Source: TMED8 sp038125725 | Lineage (GTDB): Bacteria; Pseudomonadota; Alphaproteobacteria; Rhodospirillales; Casp-alpha2 | Length of the DNA: 33,541 bases | Assembly: GCA_038125725.1 (NCBI GenBank) | Contig: JAYPEK010000044.1 | Coordinates: forward strand, 1 to 33,541 | Direction: 5' to 3' | Shown here: piece after piece, positions 26,077-33,508 of the stretch | How the letters are laid out: each line of letters starts with the position of its first letter | How positions within the stretch are numbered: the first letter of the stretch is position 1 | Notes under the pieces: model-generated | Database searches by the model: none | Told to the model about the DNA's origin: nothing | What the model saw: the letters and a program-made list of their open reading frames with translations, nothing else | Program-made: the position numbers and the translations under genes

Positions 26077-27006
26077 ATGTCAGCGGTGATCAAAGTCGGC
26101 GGCGCCCGCGCGGCCTGGTGGAAAGAGCATATGTCTTCGCTGTTGCCGGAGATGGAGGTGCTGCTGTTCGACGATCCCATGGACAAGGACGCGATCGAGT
26201 ACGCCATCGTCTGGAAGCCCGATCCGGGCTGGCTCAAGACCTTCCCGAACCTCAAGTGCATCCTCTCCATCGGCGCCGGCATCGACCATATTCTTTGTGA
26301 TCCGGAACTGCCGGGCGACATCCCGATCATCCGCACCACCAGCGGCGACTTGAACGTGCGTATGCGCGAATACGTTACTTTGCATGTTCTCCGCCATCAC
26401 CGCCGTCTGCCCGAGGTCGAGGCCGTGCAGCCCGCCCGCGAGTGGTACCAGATCGTCGAACCGCCCGCGCATGAGCGCAAGGTCGGCGTCATGGGCCTCG
26501 GCAACCTGGGCGCCGACTGCGCGCGCACGCTCGCCCATATCGGCTTCGACGTGTCGGGTTGGGCGCGGTCGCTGAAGGCCATCGAGGGCGTCACCTGCTA
26601 TGCCGGCAACGATCAGTTGGACGAGTTCCTGTCGCGCTCGGAAATCCTGGTCTGCATGCTGCCTTTGACGCCGGAGACCGAGGGCATCTTGAATGCCGAT
26701 CTGTTCGCCAAGCTCCCGGACGGCGCCAAGCTGATCAACGTGGCGCGCGGCCAGAACCTGGTCGACGACGACCTGTTGGCGGCGATGAACTCAGGCAAGA
26801 TCGCCGCGGCGACGCTGGACGTCTTCCATGTCGAGCCGCTGCCCGATGACCATCTGTTCTGGGACCACCCGGATATTCTCGTCACCCCCCACATCGCCAG
26901 CCTCATCGACCCGGTCGCTGGCGGCCAAAAGATCGCCCAGAACCTGAAGAAATTCATCGCCGGTGAAGAGGTGGTGGATTTGGTGCCGCCGGGGCGGGGG
27001 TATTAG
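26077..27006 (+). CDS. D-2-hydroxyacid dehydrogenase, GhrA-like (glyoxylate/hydroxypyruvate reductase family)
   Basis: This is a 309-residue NAD(P)H-dependent reductase of 2-keto acids. The Rossmann loop is G140-L-G-N-L-G145. The catalytic residues are R224 in NVARGQN, E253 in HVEPLPDDHLFWDHP and H272 in VTPHIAS, all in the expected order. The DHLFWDHPDILVTPHIAS block is closer to GhrA than to the serA or ldhA types. AAGGAG at 26066-26071 sets the ATG at 26077. The longer open frame from 25912 overlaps the ATPase gene and shows no family similarity. It is probably the last gene of the hyuA-led operon and could reduce a keto acid left after deamination of the imported compound. Confidence 0.92.
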   Translation: MSAVIKVGGARAAWWKEHMSSLLPEMEVLLFDDPMDKDAIEYAIVWKPDPGWLKTFPNLKCILSIGAGIDHILCDPELPGDIPIIRTTSGDLNVRMREYVTLHVLRHHRRLPEVEAVQPAREWYQIVEPPAHERKVGVMGLGNLGADCARTLAHIGFDVSGWARSLKAIEGVTCYAGNDQLDEFLSRSEILVCMLPLTPETEGILNADLFAKLPDGAKLINVARGQNLVDDDLLAAMNSGKIAAATLDVFHVEPLPDDHLFWDHPDILVTPHIASLIDPVAGGQKIAQNLKKFIAGEEVVDLVPPGRGY

Positions 27007-27020
27007 GGAGCACGCCTGCC

Positions 27021-27046
27021 ATCTCCCCGCCTTCGCGGGGACGACG
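27021..27046. repeat. Single REP-like hairpin between convergent genes
   Basis: CCCCGC-CTTC-GCGGGG (27025-27040) followed by ACGACGGG resembles the REP arms at 27738-27848 with a shorter loop-side stem. It sits in the 48-bp gap between the convergent dehydrogenase and GGCT-like genes, where it could act as a two-way transcription barrier. No T-run follows. Confidence 0.5.
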
Positions 27047-27054
27047 GGAAGGGG

Positions 27055-27468
27055 TTAGGAAACCGTCGCTATGTAATCCGCCGGAAAGCCCAACCGAGCC
27101 AGCGCGGCGCGGAGGCGTTCGGCGTAGTCGGGGTTGGCCTCGTCGGGGGCGGGGGCTTCCAGCAGGTTGTAGCAGAGCGCCGGCAGCGGGGTGCCGTCGA
27201 TGACCTGGGCGGTGACGGCTTCCGGCCGGTAATCCTCGAGGCCCGGTGTGCCGTAGAGTTTGTTCAGGTCATCGTGCGTCAGCGCATAGACCATGCCGTA
27301 GGCCCGCGCGCCGAGTGCCGGGATCAGGGTGGCGCGGTTGCCGATGCGGAGCTGGAACCCATCGGCGTAGGCTGGGCGCGGTTCATGGGGCGCGACGCCG
27401 CACTCACCCAGCACGTCCGGGTCCATGAACAGCCCGTAGAAAAATCCGTCGACCCGTCGTTGCGTCAT
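27055..27468 (-). CDS. Gamma-glutamylcyclotransferase-like protein
   Basis: This is a 137-residue protein of the GGCT/AIG2-like fold, whose active members release 5-oxoproline from gamma-glutamyl amino acids or amines. The beta-1 loop FFYGLFMDPDVL corresponds to the family's YGxNxx substrate loop. GMVYALTHDDLNKLYG and DYRPEAV give the conserved core with a candidate catalytic glutamate around GLEDYR. The match is weaker than for classical GGCT, so a related cyclotransferase or a non-enzymatic AIG2-like role remains possible. The ATG at 27468 is preceded by AGGCGG. It converges on the dehydrogenase gene and is not obviously in an operon with the second gamma-glutamyltransferase, 534 bp upstream. 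Confidence 0.7.
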   Translation of the reverse strand: MTQRRVDGFFYGLFMDPDVLGECGVAPHEPRPAYADGFQLRIGNRATLIPALGARAYGMVYALTHDDLNKLYGTPGLEDYRPEAVTAQVIDGTPLPALCYNLLEAPAPDEANPDYAERLRAALARLGFPADYIATVS

Positions 27469-27593
27469 TTGCCGCCTGGCTCCCTTTCGTCGTGACCCGA
27501 CTGGAAGATCACCGCAACCCGGCGGAAGGTCAAAGGCTTTCGTCTTGATGGCGGAAGGCCGGCAAGGGATTTCAGCAATAATATAGGAATTTA

Positions 27594-27622
27594 TTGACTT
27601 TTGAGAAAGCCCGTGCTATGGC
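27594..27622 (+). promoter_or_regulatory. Orphan sigma-70-like promoter TTGACT-N17-TATGGC
   Basis: A five-of-six -35 and a four-of-six -10 stand at ideal 17-bp spacing in an AT-rich patch, on the plus strand. No protein gene lies downstream on that strand. The transcript would enter the REP pair about 110 bases later and then run antisense into the gamma-glutamyltransferase gene. It may drive a small RNA or be chance. Confidence 0.35.
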
Positions 27623-27737
27623 TCGTCGGCTGTTCCGGTGTCCGCCGGGGCTGGCACGCTATTTCACAATCGAATCAGATTTGGGCCGGGCCGAGGGTTC
27701 TTGTGTTGGGACTCATTGGAGCCGGCTTCAGCAGCAT

Positions 27738-27848
27738 CGTCATTCCCGCGAAAGCGGGAATCCAGGTGGTCTATCCGTGGTCGCCGTTCTCGGGTCAGGA
27801 TGATGCCTGAGGCATCAAGTGGGTCCCCGCTTTCGCGGGGACGGCGGT
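27738..27848. repeat. REP pair (BIME-like) of the CATTCCCGCGAAAGCGGGAATCC class
   Basis: Two arms face each other. The left arm has stem TTCCCGC-GAAA-GCGGGAA (27743-27760). The right arm has GTCCCCGC-TTTC-GCGGGGAC (27823-27842). The reverse complement of the right arm resembles the left arm over about 27 bases. Between them is a third hairpin, TGATGCC-TGA-GGCATCA (27801-27817). The left arm would form a GNRA (GAAA) tetraloop as RNA. Such elements are dispersed in many proteobacterial genomes and mark intergenic space; a mobilising transposase is not in this window. Confidence 0.85.
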
Positions 27849-28002
27849 AGGAACTGGTGGGGACGTTGAGACTGCTAGAAACGCGCGTCGGCCGAGCCGG
27901 CCATCCCCGGCGCGCTGCGGGTTGAAATTGGGTTCGTTCCTGAGATTTTTTTGTAAATCGTTTCGAATCAATAGCTTCCAACCCGCGTTTTTTCGGCCGT
28001 TT

Positions 28003-29622
28003 TCAGGCCCGCGGGCCGCCGTCGCTCTGTGTGGCGGCGATGTCGAAGGGGGCTTCGGCGACGGCGCCGGCGACCGGGTTGATGCGGTCGCCGCAGCCCT
28101 GGGTCTTGCCGGTGGCCGGGTCGCGCAAGACGCCGGACGGGCAGGAATAGAGCTTCGGGAACACCAGGTTCTGCGCCACGTCGATCTCGAATTCCCGCGA
28201 CAGTTCGGCGAGCGTCTCGGGCCCGACGGCGGGGTCGACCTGGATGCTTTCGCGCGGGCCGGTGTCGATGCGGGGCAGGTTGAAGGCCTCTTCCAGGGGC
28301 ATTTCGTAATCCAGCAGGAACGCGGCCATCTGGAAGGTGCAGGGCACGATATGGTTGGCGCCCGACGCGCCGACGGCGAACAGCGCCTCGCCGTCTTTCA
28401 CGCAGACCGTCGGGCACATGTTGGACGCGTTGATCATCTTGCGGCCTTCCATGGTGGTCGGATATCCCGGCCGCGGATCGAAGTAGGAGACCGAGTTGTT
28501 CATCAGGATGCCGGTGCCCGGCAGCACCACGCGCGAGCCGAAACGGCTGAGCAAGGTATAGGTCAGCGCCACCATGTTGCCTTCGGAATCGACGGCGCTC
28601 ATGTGCGAGGTGCAGCTGTTCTCCGGCAGCCGGCCGAGACGCCGTTCGTGGTTGTAGAAGGCTTTCTGCAAGGCCTTGGCGTAAGTGGCGTAGGCATGTG
28701 CGCCGAACGGCTTCGAGATATCCAGGTTGGCGGCGACATATTCGAAGGCCTCGTTGAGCCTGAGCCCGCCGCTGGTTTCGCCCGGGGTATAGAGCGTCGC
28801 ACCCCGGTGCGTGCCGGCCAGGGGCTCGATGAACGAGGGCTGGTAGGCGGCCATGTCATCGGCGTCGATGCGGCTGCCGCCTGCTTGCAGGTCGGCGGCC
28901 ATGCTTTCGGCGATGCGGCCCTTATAGAAGACCTCCGGGCCTTCGGCGGCGAGGGTCTTAAGCGTCTCGGTCAGTTTCGGCAGCGGCAGGAATTGCTCGG
29001 GCTGCGGCGGGTGGCCGGTCGGCAGGTAGACCTCGGCGCTGGCCGGGAACTTGGAAAGTTCGCGCGCCTCCAGGGCGATTTGCAAGGTCGCGTGCCAGTC
29101 CACCGGCAGGCCGCGCTCCGCCAGTTTGATCGCCGGGCCGAGGACGGTATCGAGGCCCAGCTTGCCGTGGCGCTCAAGCGCCGCCGAGAGGCCCGATACC
29201 GCGCCCGGCACGGTGATCGACTTGTAGCCGACGACGTTGGCGTTCTCCGCAACGCCCGGAAAGCCCATGATGGCGTCGGGCACGTTGGGGTCGAGCGGGT
29301 AGTCGTCGGTGGAGATGGCCTTCGGCAGCATGCCCTGGAAGTCGATGGCATAGGCGCGCTTTTCGTCGGCGCGCCAGATCACCATGTAGCCGCTGCCGCC
29401 CATGCCGCACATCCAGGGCTCCACGGCGTTCAGCGCGAAGGCGCAGGCGACGGCGGCGTCGATGGCGTTGCCGCCCTTGGAGAGCGCGTCGGCGCCGGCG
29501 GCGGCGGCCATCCAGTTCTGCGAGGCGACGACGCCGCCATCCGAAGCGACGGCGCGCATCCTCACCTGCCATTGCTCGACGTTGGAGTTGATGCCGCGAT
29601 TGATGCTGCCCGTGCCGCTCAT
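28003..29622 (-). CDS. Gamma-glutamyltransferase family protein (second paralogue)
   Basis: This is a 539-residue Ntn-hydrolase proenzyme of the GGT family. GGNAIDAAVACAFALNAVEP (residues ~60-80) and CGMGGSGYMVIW form the conserved N-terminal region. The predicted self-cleavage nucleophile is T338 in ENSCTSHMSAVDSEGNMV. The segment after it, GILMNNSVSYFDPRPG, matches the GGT lid and donor-site region. There is no signal peptide, so it is presumably cytoplasmic. I chose the ATG at 29622 with GGGGAA upstream. A TTG at 29652 would add ten residues. It is only distantly similar to the paralogue at 510-2102, so this is not a recent duplication. It is divergent from the gntR-type gene and probably under its control. 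Confidence 0.9.
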   Translation of the reverse strand: MSGTGSINRGINSNVEQWQVRMRAVASDGGVVASQNWMAAAAGADALSKGGNAIDAAVACAFALNAVEPWMCGMGGSGYMVIWRADEKRAYAIDFQGMLPKAISTDDYPLDPNVPDAIMGFPGVAENANVVGYKSITVPGAVSGLSAALERHGKLGLDTVLGPAIKLAERGLPVDWHATLQIALEARELSKFPASAEVYLPTGHPPQPEQFLPLPKLTETLKTLAAEGPEVFYKGRIAESMAADLQAGGSRIDADDMAAYQPSFIEPLAGTHRGATLYTPGETSGGLRLNEAFEYVAANLDISKPFGAHAYATYAKALQKAFYNHERRLGRLPENSCTSHMSAVDSEGNMVALTYTLLSRFGSRVVLPGTGILMNNSVSYFDPRPGYPTTMEGRKMINASNMCPTVCVKDGEALFAVGASGANHIVPCTFQMAAFLLDYEMPLEEAFNLPRIDTGPRESIQVDPAVGPETLAELSREFEIDVAQNLVFPKLYSCPSGVLRDPATGKTQGCGDRINPVAGAVAEAPFDIAATQSDGGPRA

Positions 29623-29697
29623 GATGGTTCCCCGACCCCTGGTTTTCCGCAAAAAAGTCCGGTGCCGACAGTACGAAGCGCGGGCATGGCGCTCAAG

Positions 29698-29729
29698 GAT
29701 TTTCGAAAATCACCGAGATTCCGAAAATC
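29698..29729. promoter_or_regulatory. Candidate GntR operator: palindrome GATTTTCGAAAATC plus second copy GATTCCGAAAATC
   Basis: A perfect 14-bp palindrome (29698-29711) is followed 19 bp on by a one-base-shorter near copy (29717-29729) that shares CGAAAATC. They lie in the 163-bp spacer between the divergent gamma-glutamyltransferase and gntR genes, 57-88 bases before gntR. The position and the tandem arrangement suit a dimeric regulator binding twice. Confidence 0.5.
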
Positions 29730-29785
29730 GGTTGCGGCGGCTCCGGGCCAGCCCCTATCATGCTTAGAGCCCAGGGGGAGCCCAG

Positions 29786-30517
29786 ATGAACGTCACCAAA
29801 CTGGCCACGCGCAGCGGCGGTGGAGTAGGCGATCCGCAGCCGACGACGCTGGCGGTCAAGGTCTACGAGCAGCTCCGCCGCGATATCCGCTCCGGCGCCT
29901 TGGTGCCGGGAAGCCCGCTCCGCACCGAATGGCTGAAGTCGCACTACGAGACCGGCGTCAGCCCGTTGCGCGAGGCCCTGGCCAGGTTGGCGGCCGAGAG
30001 CTTCGTCACCGCGCAAGGCAAGCAGGGGTTCCGAGTTGCGGAGATTTCGGAGGCCGATTTCGACGAACTGGTCGATATCCGCCGCGCGTTGGAAGCCGGC
30101 GCCCTCGAGGCCGCCATCACAAACGGCGACGACGACTGGGAAGCGGAAATCCTCGCCACCTACCACAAGCTGATCAAGGCCGCCTCGCCGGCGCAAGGCG
30201 CGGATGCCGCGGCGGAGGAAGAACGCGAGCGCCGCCACCGGCGTTTCCACGAAGCGCTGATCGCCGCCTGTGGATCGCGCTGGCAGCTCCGCTTCCTGGA
30301 GAACCTGACCAGCCACCTGGAACGCTACCGCCGCATCATGCGCCCGGCGTCGCAAGTCTCCGCCGGCTTCGTCAAGGACGTCGCCGACGAGCACCGTGAG
30401 CTGATGGAGCGCACCATCCAACGCGACGTGAAGGGCGCGCTCAAGGTCCTGGACGCGCACCGGCTGCGCACCTATTCGGCGATCAAGAACCAATTCGCCA
30501 ATGCAGACGAAAGCTGA
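29786..30517 (+). CDS. GntR-family transcriptional regulator (FadR/FCD subfamily)
   Basis: This is a 243-residue regulator. Residues ~20-85 (TTLAVKVYEQLRRDIRSGAL through VSPLREALARLAAESFV) are the GntR winged helix. The C-terminal ~150 residues are the all-helical FCD ligand-binding domain, with DELVDIRRALEAGALE, a metal-type histidine in HRRFHEALIAACGS and a later DEHRELMERTIQRD. Members usually sense small organic acids or amino-acid derivatives and repress a neighbouring catabolic gene. GGGGGAG at 29774-29780 supports the ATG at 29786. The RraA-like gene begins 33 bp downstream and is probably co-transcribed. The inducer is unknown. Confidence 0.93.
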   Translation: MNVTKLATRSGGGVGDPQPTTLAVKVYEQLRRDIRSGALVPGSPLRTEWLKSHYETGVSPLREALARLAAESFVTAQGKQGFRVAEISEADFDELVDIRRALEAGALEAAITNGDDDWEAEILATYHKLIKAASPAQGADAAAEEERERRHRRFHEALIAACGSRWQLRFLENLTSHLERYRRIMRPASQVSAGFVKDVADEHRELMERTIQRDVKGALKVLDAHRLRTYSAIKNQFANADES

Positions 30518-30550
30518 AGAAACGAAACACAAGAGAGGATATCCCGTTCC

Positions 30551-31222
30551 ATGACCTACGTGATCAATGACATGCCGGCCCAGGTAGCGCCGGAACTGAT
30601 CGAGAAAACCGGCCGCGCCGAGACCGCGACCATCGGCCACCTGCGCCACATGGGCTTCGTCGACAAGGCGGTGCAGAACGTGCGCGGCAACCGCGTCACC
30701 GTCGCCGGCACCGCCGTGACGCTGGCCATTCCGGGCCAGGATTCGACGCTGCTGCATCACATCATTCAGTTCCTGCGGCCGGGCGATGTCTTGTGCATCG
30801 ACCGGCTCGGCGATACCAAGCACGCCTGTCTCGGCGGCGGCGTGGCGGCTGCGATCGTCGCCACCGGCTGCACCACGGTGGTGCTCGACGGCCCCTGCAC
30901 AGACCTGCCGGAGATCGAACAGTACGACCTCAACGTCTGGTCGCGCGGCGTGGCGCCGATCACCACGCGGCTCTACGACGTCGGCGGCAGCTTCAACGTG
31001 CCGGTGTCGATCGGCGGCAGCGTCGTCAATCCGGGCGATGTGGTGTTGGCCGATTTCTCCGGCGTGCTGGTGATGCCGCCCAACGAAGCGGAAGCCGATG
31101 TCGATTGGGCGCTCTCGAAAATGGCCGGCGAGCCCGGCAGCCATAAGCGCTTTCTCGCCGGCGAGCGCATCGGCGACATCTCCGGCGCCAGCGCCAAGGT
31201 GGCGGCGAAGCTCGGCGGTTGA
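30551..31222 (+). CDS. RraA/HMG-CHA aldolase-like protein lacking the usual arginine
   Basis: This 223-residue protein has the RraA-like swivelling fold shared by class II HMG/CHA aldolases (oxo-acid lyases) and the RNase E inhibitor RraA. The core PGDVLCIDRLGDTKHACLGG and the following TTVVLDGPCTDLPEI align with the family block GDVLVxD...GxVxDGAxRD. D118 (metal side) is kept, but the arginine before it, important for binding the substrate carboxylate in the aldolases, appears to be T117. Activity may therefore differ from a standard aldolase. GAGAGGA lies about eleven bases before the ATG at 30551. It follows gntR by 33 bp and ends back-to-back with dctM, the two stop codons forming TGATCA. 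Confidence 0.83.
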   Translation: MTYVINDMPAQVAPELIEKTGRAETATIGHLRHMGFVDKAVQNVRGNRVTVAGTAVTLAIPGQDSTLLHHIIQFLRPGDVLCIDRLGDTKHACLGGGVAAAIVATGCTTVVLDGPCTDLPEIEQYDLNVWSRGVAPITTRLYDVGGSFNVPVSIGGSVVNPGDVVLADFSGVLVMPPNEAEADVDWALSKMAGEPGSHKRFLAGERIGDISGASAKVAAKLGG

Positions 31223-32524
31223 TCAGTAGCGCACGCTGTCGGTTTCCGGTCCAAGGATCAGGTCCGGGAACCACAGCGTCAGCTGCGGGACGTAGGTGAT
31301 CAGGATCAGCACCAGCATCAGCGGCACCAGGAACGGCAGCACCGACATGGTGACGCGCTCGAACGGCACCTTGCCGACCTCGACCATGATGTAGAGGCCG
31401 ATGCCCATGGGCGGCGTGGCAATGCCGATCAGCAGCCCCAATTGGATGATGATGCCGAAGTGCACCCGGTCGATGCCGAAGCTGTCGATCACCGGCAGCA
31501 GCATCGGCACCAGCATCAGCTTCGCCGGCACGCCCTCGACGACGCAGCCGACCAATATGACGAACACCAGCATGATGGCCAGGAACACGTAGCGGGAATC
31601 GGTCACCGAGAACACCGCGTCTCCGATCTGCTGCGGCACCTGCTCGATCGCCAGAAGCCAGCCCATGGCGATGGAGAAGCCGATGATGATCATGATCACC
31701 GACGTCATCAGCATGGTATCGGTGAGCGCCTGCCACAGCCGTTCCTTGGTCAGCGAGCGGTAGTAGAGGCCGAGGCCCATGGAGTAGACGCAGGCCAAGA
31801 CGCCGGCCTCGGTGGCGGTGACGAAGCCGCCCAGGATCGAGCCCAGGATGATGCCGGGCGCGATCAGCGCCAGCACGCCGTCAACGGCGGTGCGCTTCAC
31901 CTCGCTCGCCGGCGCGCGTTCCTGGGTCGGGAAGTCGTGGCGGATGGCGAGGATCCGGTTGAACAGCATCAGCGAGCCGCCGACGATGAGCCCCGGAATG
32001 AGCCCGGCCAGGAACATGCGCTCCACCGACTGCTGCGCCAGGAAGGCATAGATGACCAGCCCGATGGAGGGCGGGATGATCGGCCCGACCACCGCCGAGC
32101 AGACGGTCACCGCGGCGGCGAAGTCGGCCTTGTAGCCACGCTCGCGCATGGCCTTGATCTCGATGGCGCCGAGCCCGGCGCAGTCGGCGACAGCGGCGCC
32201 CGAGACGCCGGCGAAGATCATCGACGACAGCACGTTGACCTGCGCCAGCCCGGCGCGGAAATGGCCGACCAGCGAGTTGGCGAAGTTGAAAATGCGGTCG
32301 GTCATGCCGACGACGTTCATCAGGTTGCCGGCCATGATGAAGAACGGCACGGCCGCCAGCGACGGCTTGTTGACGCCTTCCAGCACCTGCTGGGGAATGA
32401 TGTAGAGCGAATCCGAGAACTCGCTGGTGGCGAAGGTCAGCAGCACCGCCGCGCCGATGGCCATCGATACCGGCACGCGGAGCAGGATGAGAACGATAAA
32501 CCCGATGAACAGGACGATGAACAT
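31223..32524 (-). CDS. dctM: TRAP transporter large permease subunit
   Basis: This is the 12-helix membrane subunit of a tripartite Na+-driven solute importer, 433 residues, the standard length. It begins with helices MFIVLFIGFIVLILLRVPVS and shows AAVPFFIMAGNLMNVVG and SSMIFAGVSGAAVADCAGLG, conserved in DctM. GAVVGPIIPPSIGL-type sequence is seen as VCSAVVGPIIPPSIGLVIY. The C-terminal half repeats the inverted topology, ending TYVPQLTLWFPDLILG. It starts three bases after the dctQ stop, so the two are co-translated. TRAP systems import carboxylates, amino acids or other organic anions. The truncated binding protein gives no substrate. Confidence 0.95.
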   Translation of the reverse strand: MFIVLFIGFIVLILLRVPVSMAIGAAVLLTFATSEFSDSLYIIPQQVLEGVNKPSLAAVPFFIMAGNLMNVVGMTDRIFNFANSLVGHFRAGLAQVNVLSSMIFAGVSGAAVADCAGLGAIEIKAMRERGYKADFAAAVTVCSAVVGPIIPPSIGLVIYAFLAQQSVERMFLAGLIPGLIVGGSLMLFNRILAIRHDFPTQERAPASEVKRTAVDGVLALIAPGIILGSILGGFVTATEAGVLACVYSMGLGLYYRSLTKERLWQALTDTMLMTSVIMIIIGFSIAMGWLLAIEQVPQQIGDAVFSVTDSRYVFLAIMLVFVILVGCVVEGVPAKLMLVPMLLPVIDSFGIDRVHFGIIIQLGLLIGIATPPMGIGLYIMVEVGKVPFERVTMSVLPFLVPLMLVLILITYVPQLTLWFPDLILGPETDSVRY

Positions 32525-32527
32525 GGC

Positions 32528-33088
32528 TCAGCTATCCGGATCGGTGGCGTGCGAGGGCGGCGGTTCCGGCACCCCGGCCAGCGCCTTCAGCAGGTCGAGG
32601 AAGGCATTGAGAAAGATCAGCCCGCAGGAGACGGCGAGCGGGATGGAAAGGGTATAGCGCTCGAGCTCGCCCCAGGGCGTGACGACGCCGTCGATGACGC
32701 CGACCTGGCTCTCGAGAATGGTCGGCATCTGCCACAGCATGGCGCCCATCACCGCCATGATCATGCCGGCGACCATGTAGCGGGTGGCGACCATGGCCCA
32801 GTTGCCCAGCCGCAGCACCAGGAAGTCGACGGCGATGTCCTTGCCAAAGCGGTAGACGACGAAGAAGCCGATGAACGACATCCAGACGAAGAACTGCATG
32901 GTCCACGGCCAGATCCAGTAGAACGACACGTCGAACAGCCTGAGCGTGATGGTGATGAAGGTGCCGAACAGCATCAGCGCCAGGCAGCCGTTGGCGAGCA
33001 CGAGGAACAGCTTGGCGATGGCGTCGAGCGCGCCGTCGAGGCGCTGGACCGCCTGTAACAGCGGTCCAGCTTCAGCGTCTGCGTTCAT
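32528..33088 (-). CDS. dctQ: TRAP transporter small permease subunit
   Basis: This is the four-helix membrane subunit that pairs with DctM. Its 186 residues are typical. A polar N-terminus (MNADAEAGPLLQAVQRLDGA) leads to helix one (FLVLANGCLALMLFGTFI). TLRLFDVSFYWIWPWTMQFF then carries the conserved aromatic periplasmic face, followed by GKDIAVDFLVLRLG and two further helices. The C-terminus is Pro/Ser-rich. The ATG at 33088 has a weak ribosome site and lies 21 bp after the dctP stop, so reinitiation from dctP is likely. The gene order dctP-dctQ-dctM is the common one. Confidence 0.93.
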   Translation of the reverse strand: MNADAEAGPLLQAVQRLDGALDAIAKLFLVLANGCLALMLFGTFITITLRLFDVSFYWIWPWTMQFFVWMSFIGFFVVYRFGKDIAVDFLVLRLGNWAMVATRYMVAGMIMAVMGAMLWQMPTILESQVGVIDGVVTPWGELERYTLSIPLAVSCGLIFLNAFLDLLKALAGVPEPPPSHATDPDS

Positions 33089-33109
33089 GGTCGGTTGCCG
33101 GGTCCCGGA

Positions 33110-33508
33110 TCAGCGGGTCTTGGCGACCATTTCCAGGAAGCCTTTCGGCAACTCGCCGGCATCCTCCTTCTTCTTGTAGAAGTCGGCCATGATTTTGACG
33201 AACGGCGAGCGGTCGATTTCCACGAAGGTGACGCCCTTCTTCTTCATGCGCCCGATGGATTTGTCTGCCGACTTGTCCATCAGCTCGAAGCTGTATTTGC
33301 CAGCTTCCGCATAGGCCTTGTCGACGGCGCCCTTCAGATCCGCCGGCAGCTTGTCGTAGGACGCCTGGTGCACCATGAAGGCGACCGACTGGTAGTACTC
33401 GTCATGCCGCACTACATGCGGGGCAACTTCGTAGAAGCGCATCGACTCGACCAGCGCGATGGGGCTGTTGACGGCGCTGACGATGCCCTGTTCCCCGTCA
33501 GCGCCCAT
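33110..33508 (-). CDS. dctP: TRAP substrate-binding protein DctP, C-terminal fragment
   Basis: Only about 132 residues of a periplasmic binding protein that is normally ~330-360 are present. The signal peptide and N-terminal lobe are missing. The segment MGADGEQGIVSAVNSPIALV, then ESMRFYEVAPHVV, fits the DctP core around the LQxGxVDGxE motif. The rest is the usual C-terminal helical region ending GELPKGFLEMVAKTR. Upstream of M at 33508 the frame continues for seven codons (AITSIRP) to a TAG at 33530-33532, all within the 53-bp edge repeat. The gene is cut by the window end, by an assembly junction, or by a real disruption there. The function was presumably to feed DctQM. Confidence 0.8.
   Translation of the reverse strand: MGADGEQGIVSAVNSPIALVESMRFYEVAPHVVRHDEYYQSVAFMVHQASYDKLPADLKGAVDKAYAEAGKYSFELMDKSADKSIGRMKKKGVTFVEIDRSPFVKIMADFYKKKEDAGELPKGFLEMVAKTR

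Larger units (their letters stand above)
27469..28002. other. Gene-poor intergenic region with REP pair and orphan promoter
   Basis: This 534-bp stretch lies between the GGCT-like gene and the end of the second gamma-glutamyltransferase gene. It holds the candidate promoter at 27594, the REP pair at 27738-27848 and an AT-rich patch at 27948-27985. The short plus-strand reading frames give PRKRESR, HSRESGNP and AKAGIQ, which are the well-known spurious translations of this repeat rather than proteins. Confidence 0.7.

Noticed and set aside
27025..27040. Rho-independent terminator after the dehydrogenase gene
   Set aside because: The hairpin is good, but no T-run follows on either strand; it fits better as a REP-like arm.
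27594..27850. Short plus-strand ORFs giving PRKRESR, HSRESGNP and AKAGIQ
   Set aside because: These are familiar false translations of the dispersed REP repeat in three frames, not proteins.
31442..33058. 538-codon plus-strand open frame opposite dctM and dctQ
   Set aside because: The translation is rich in His, Asp, Gln and Arg with no domain. It is the shadow of two clear TRAP membrane subunits.
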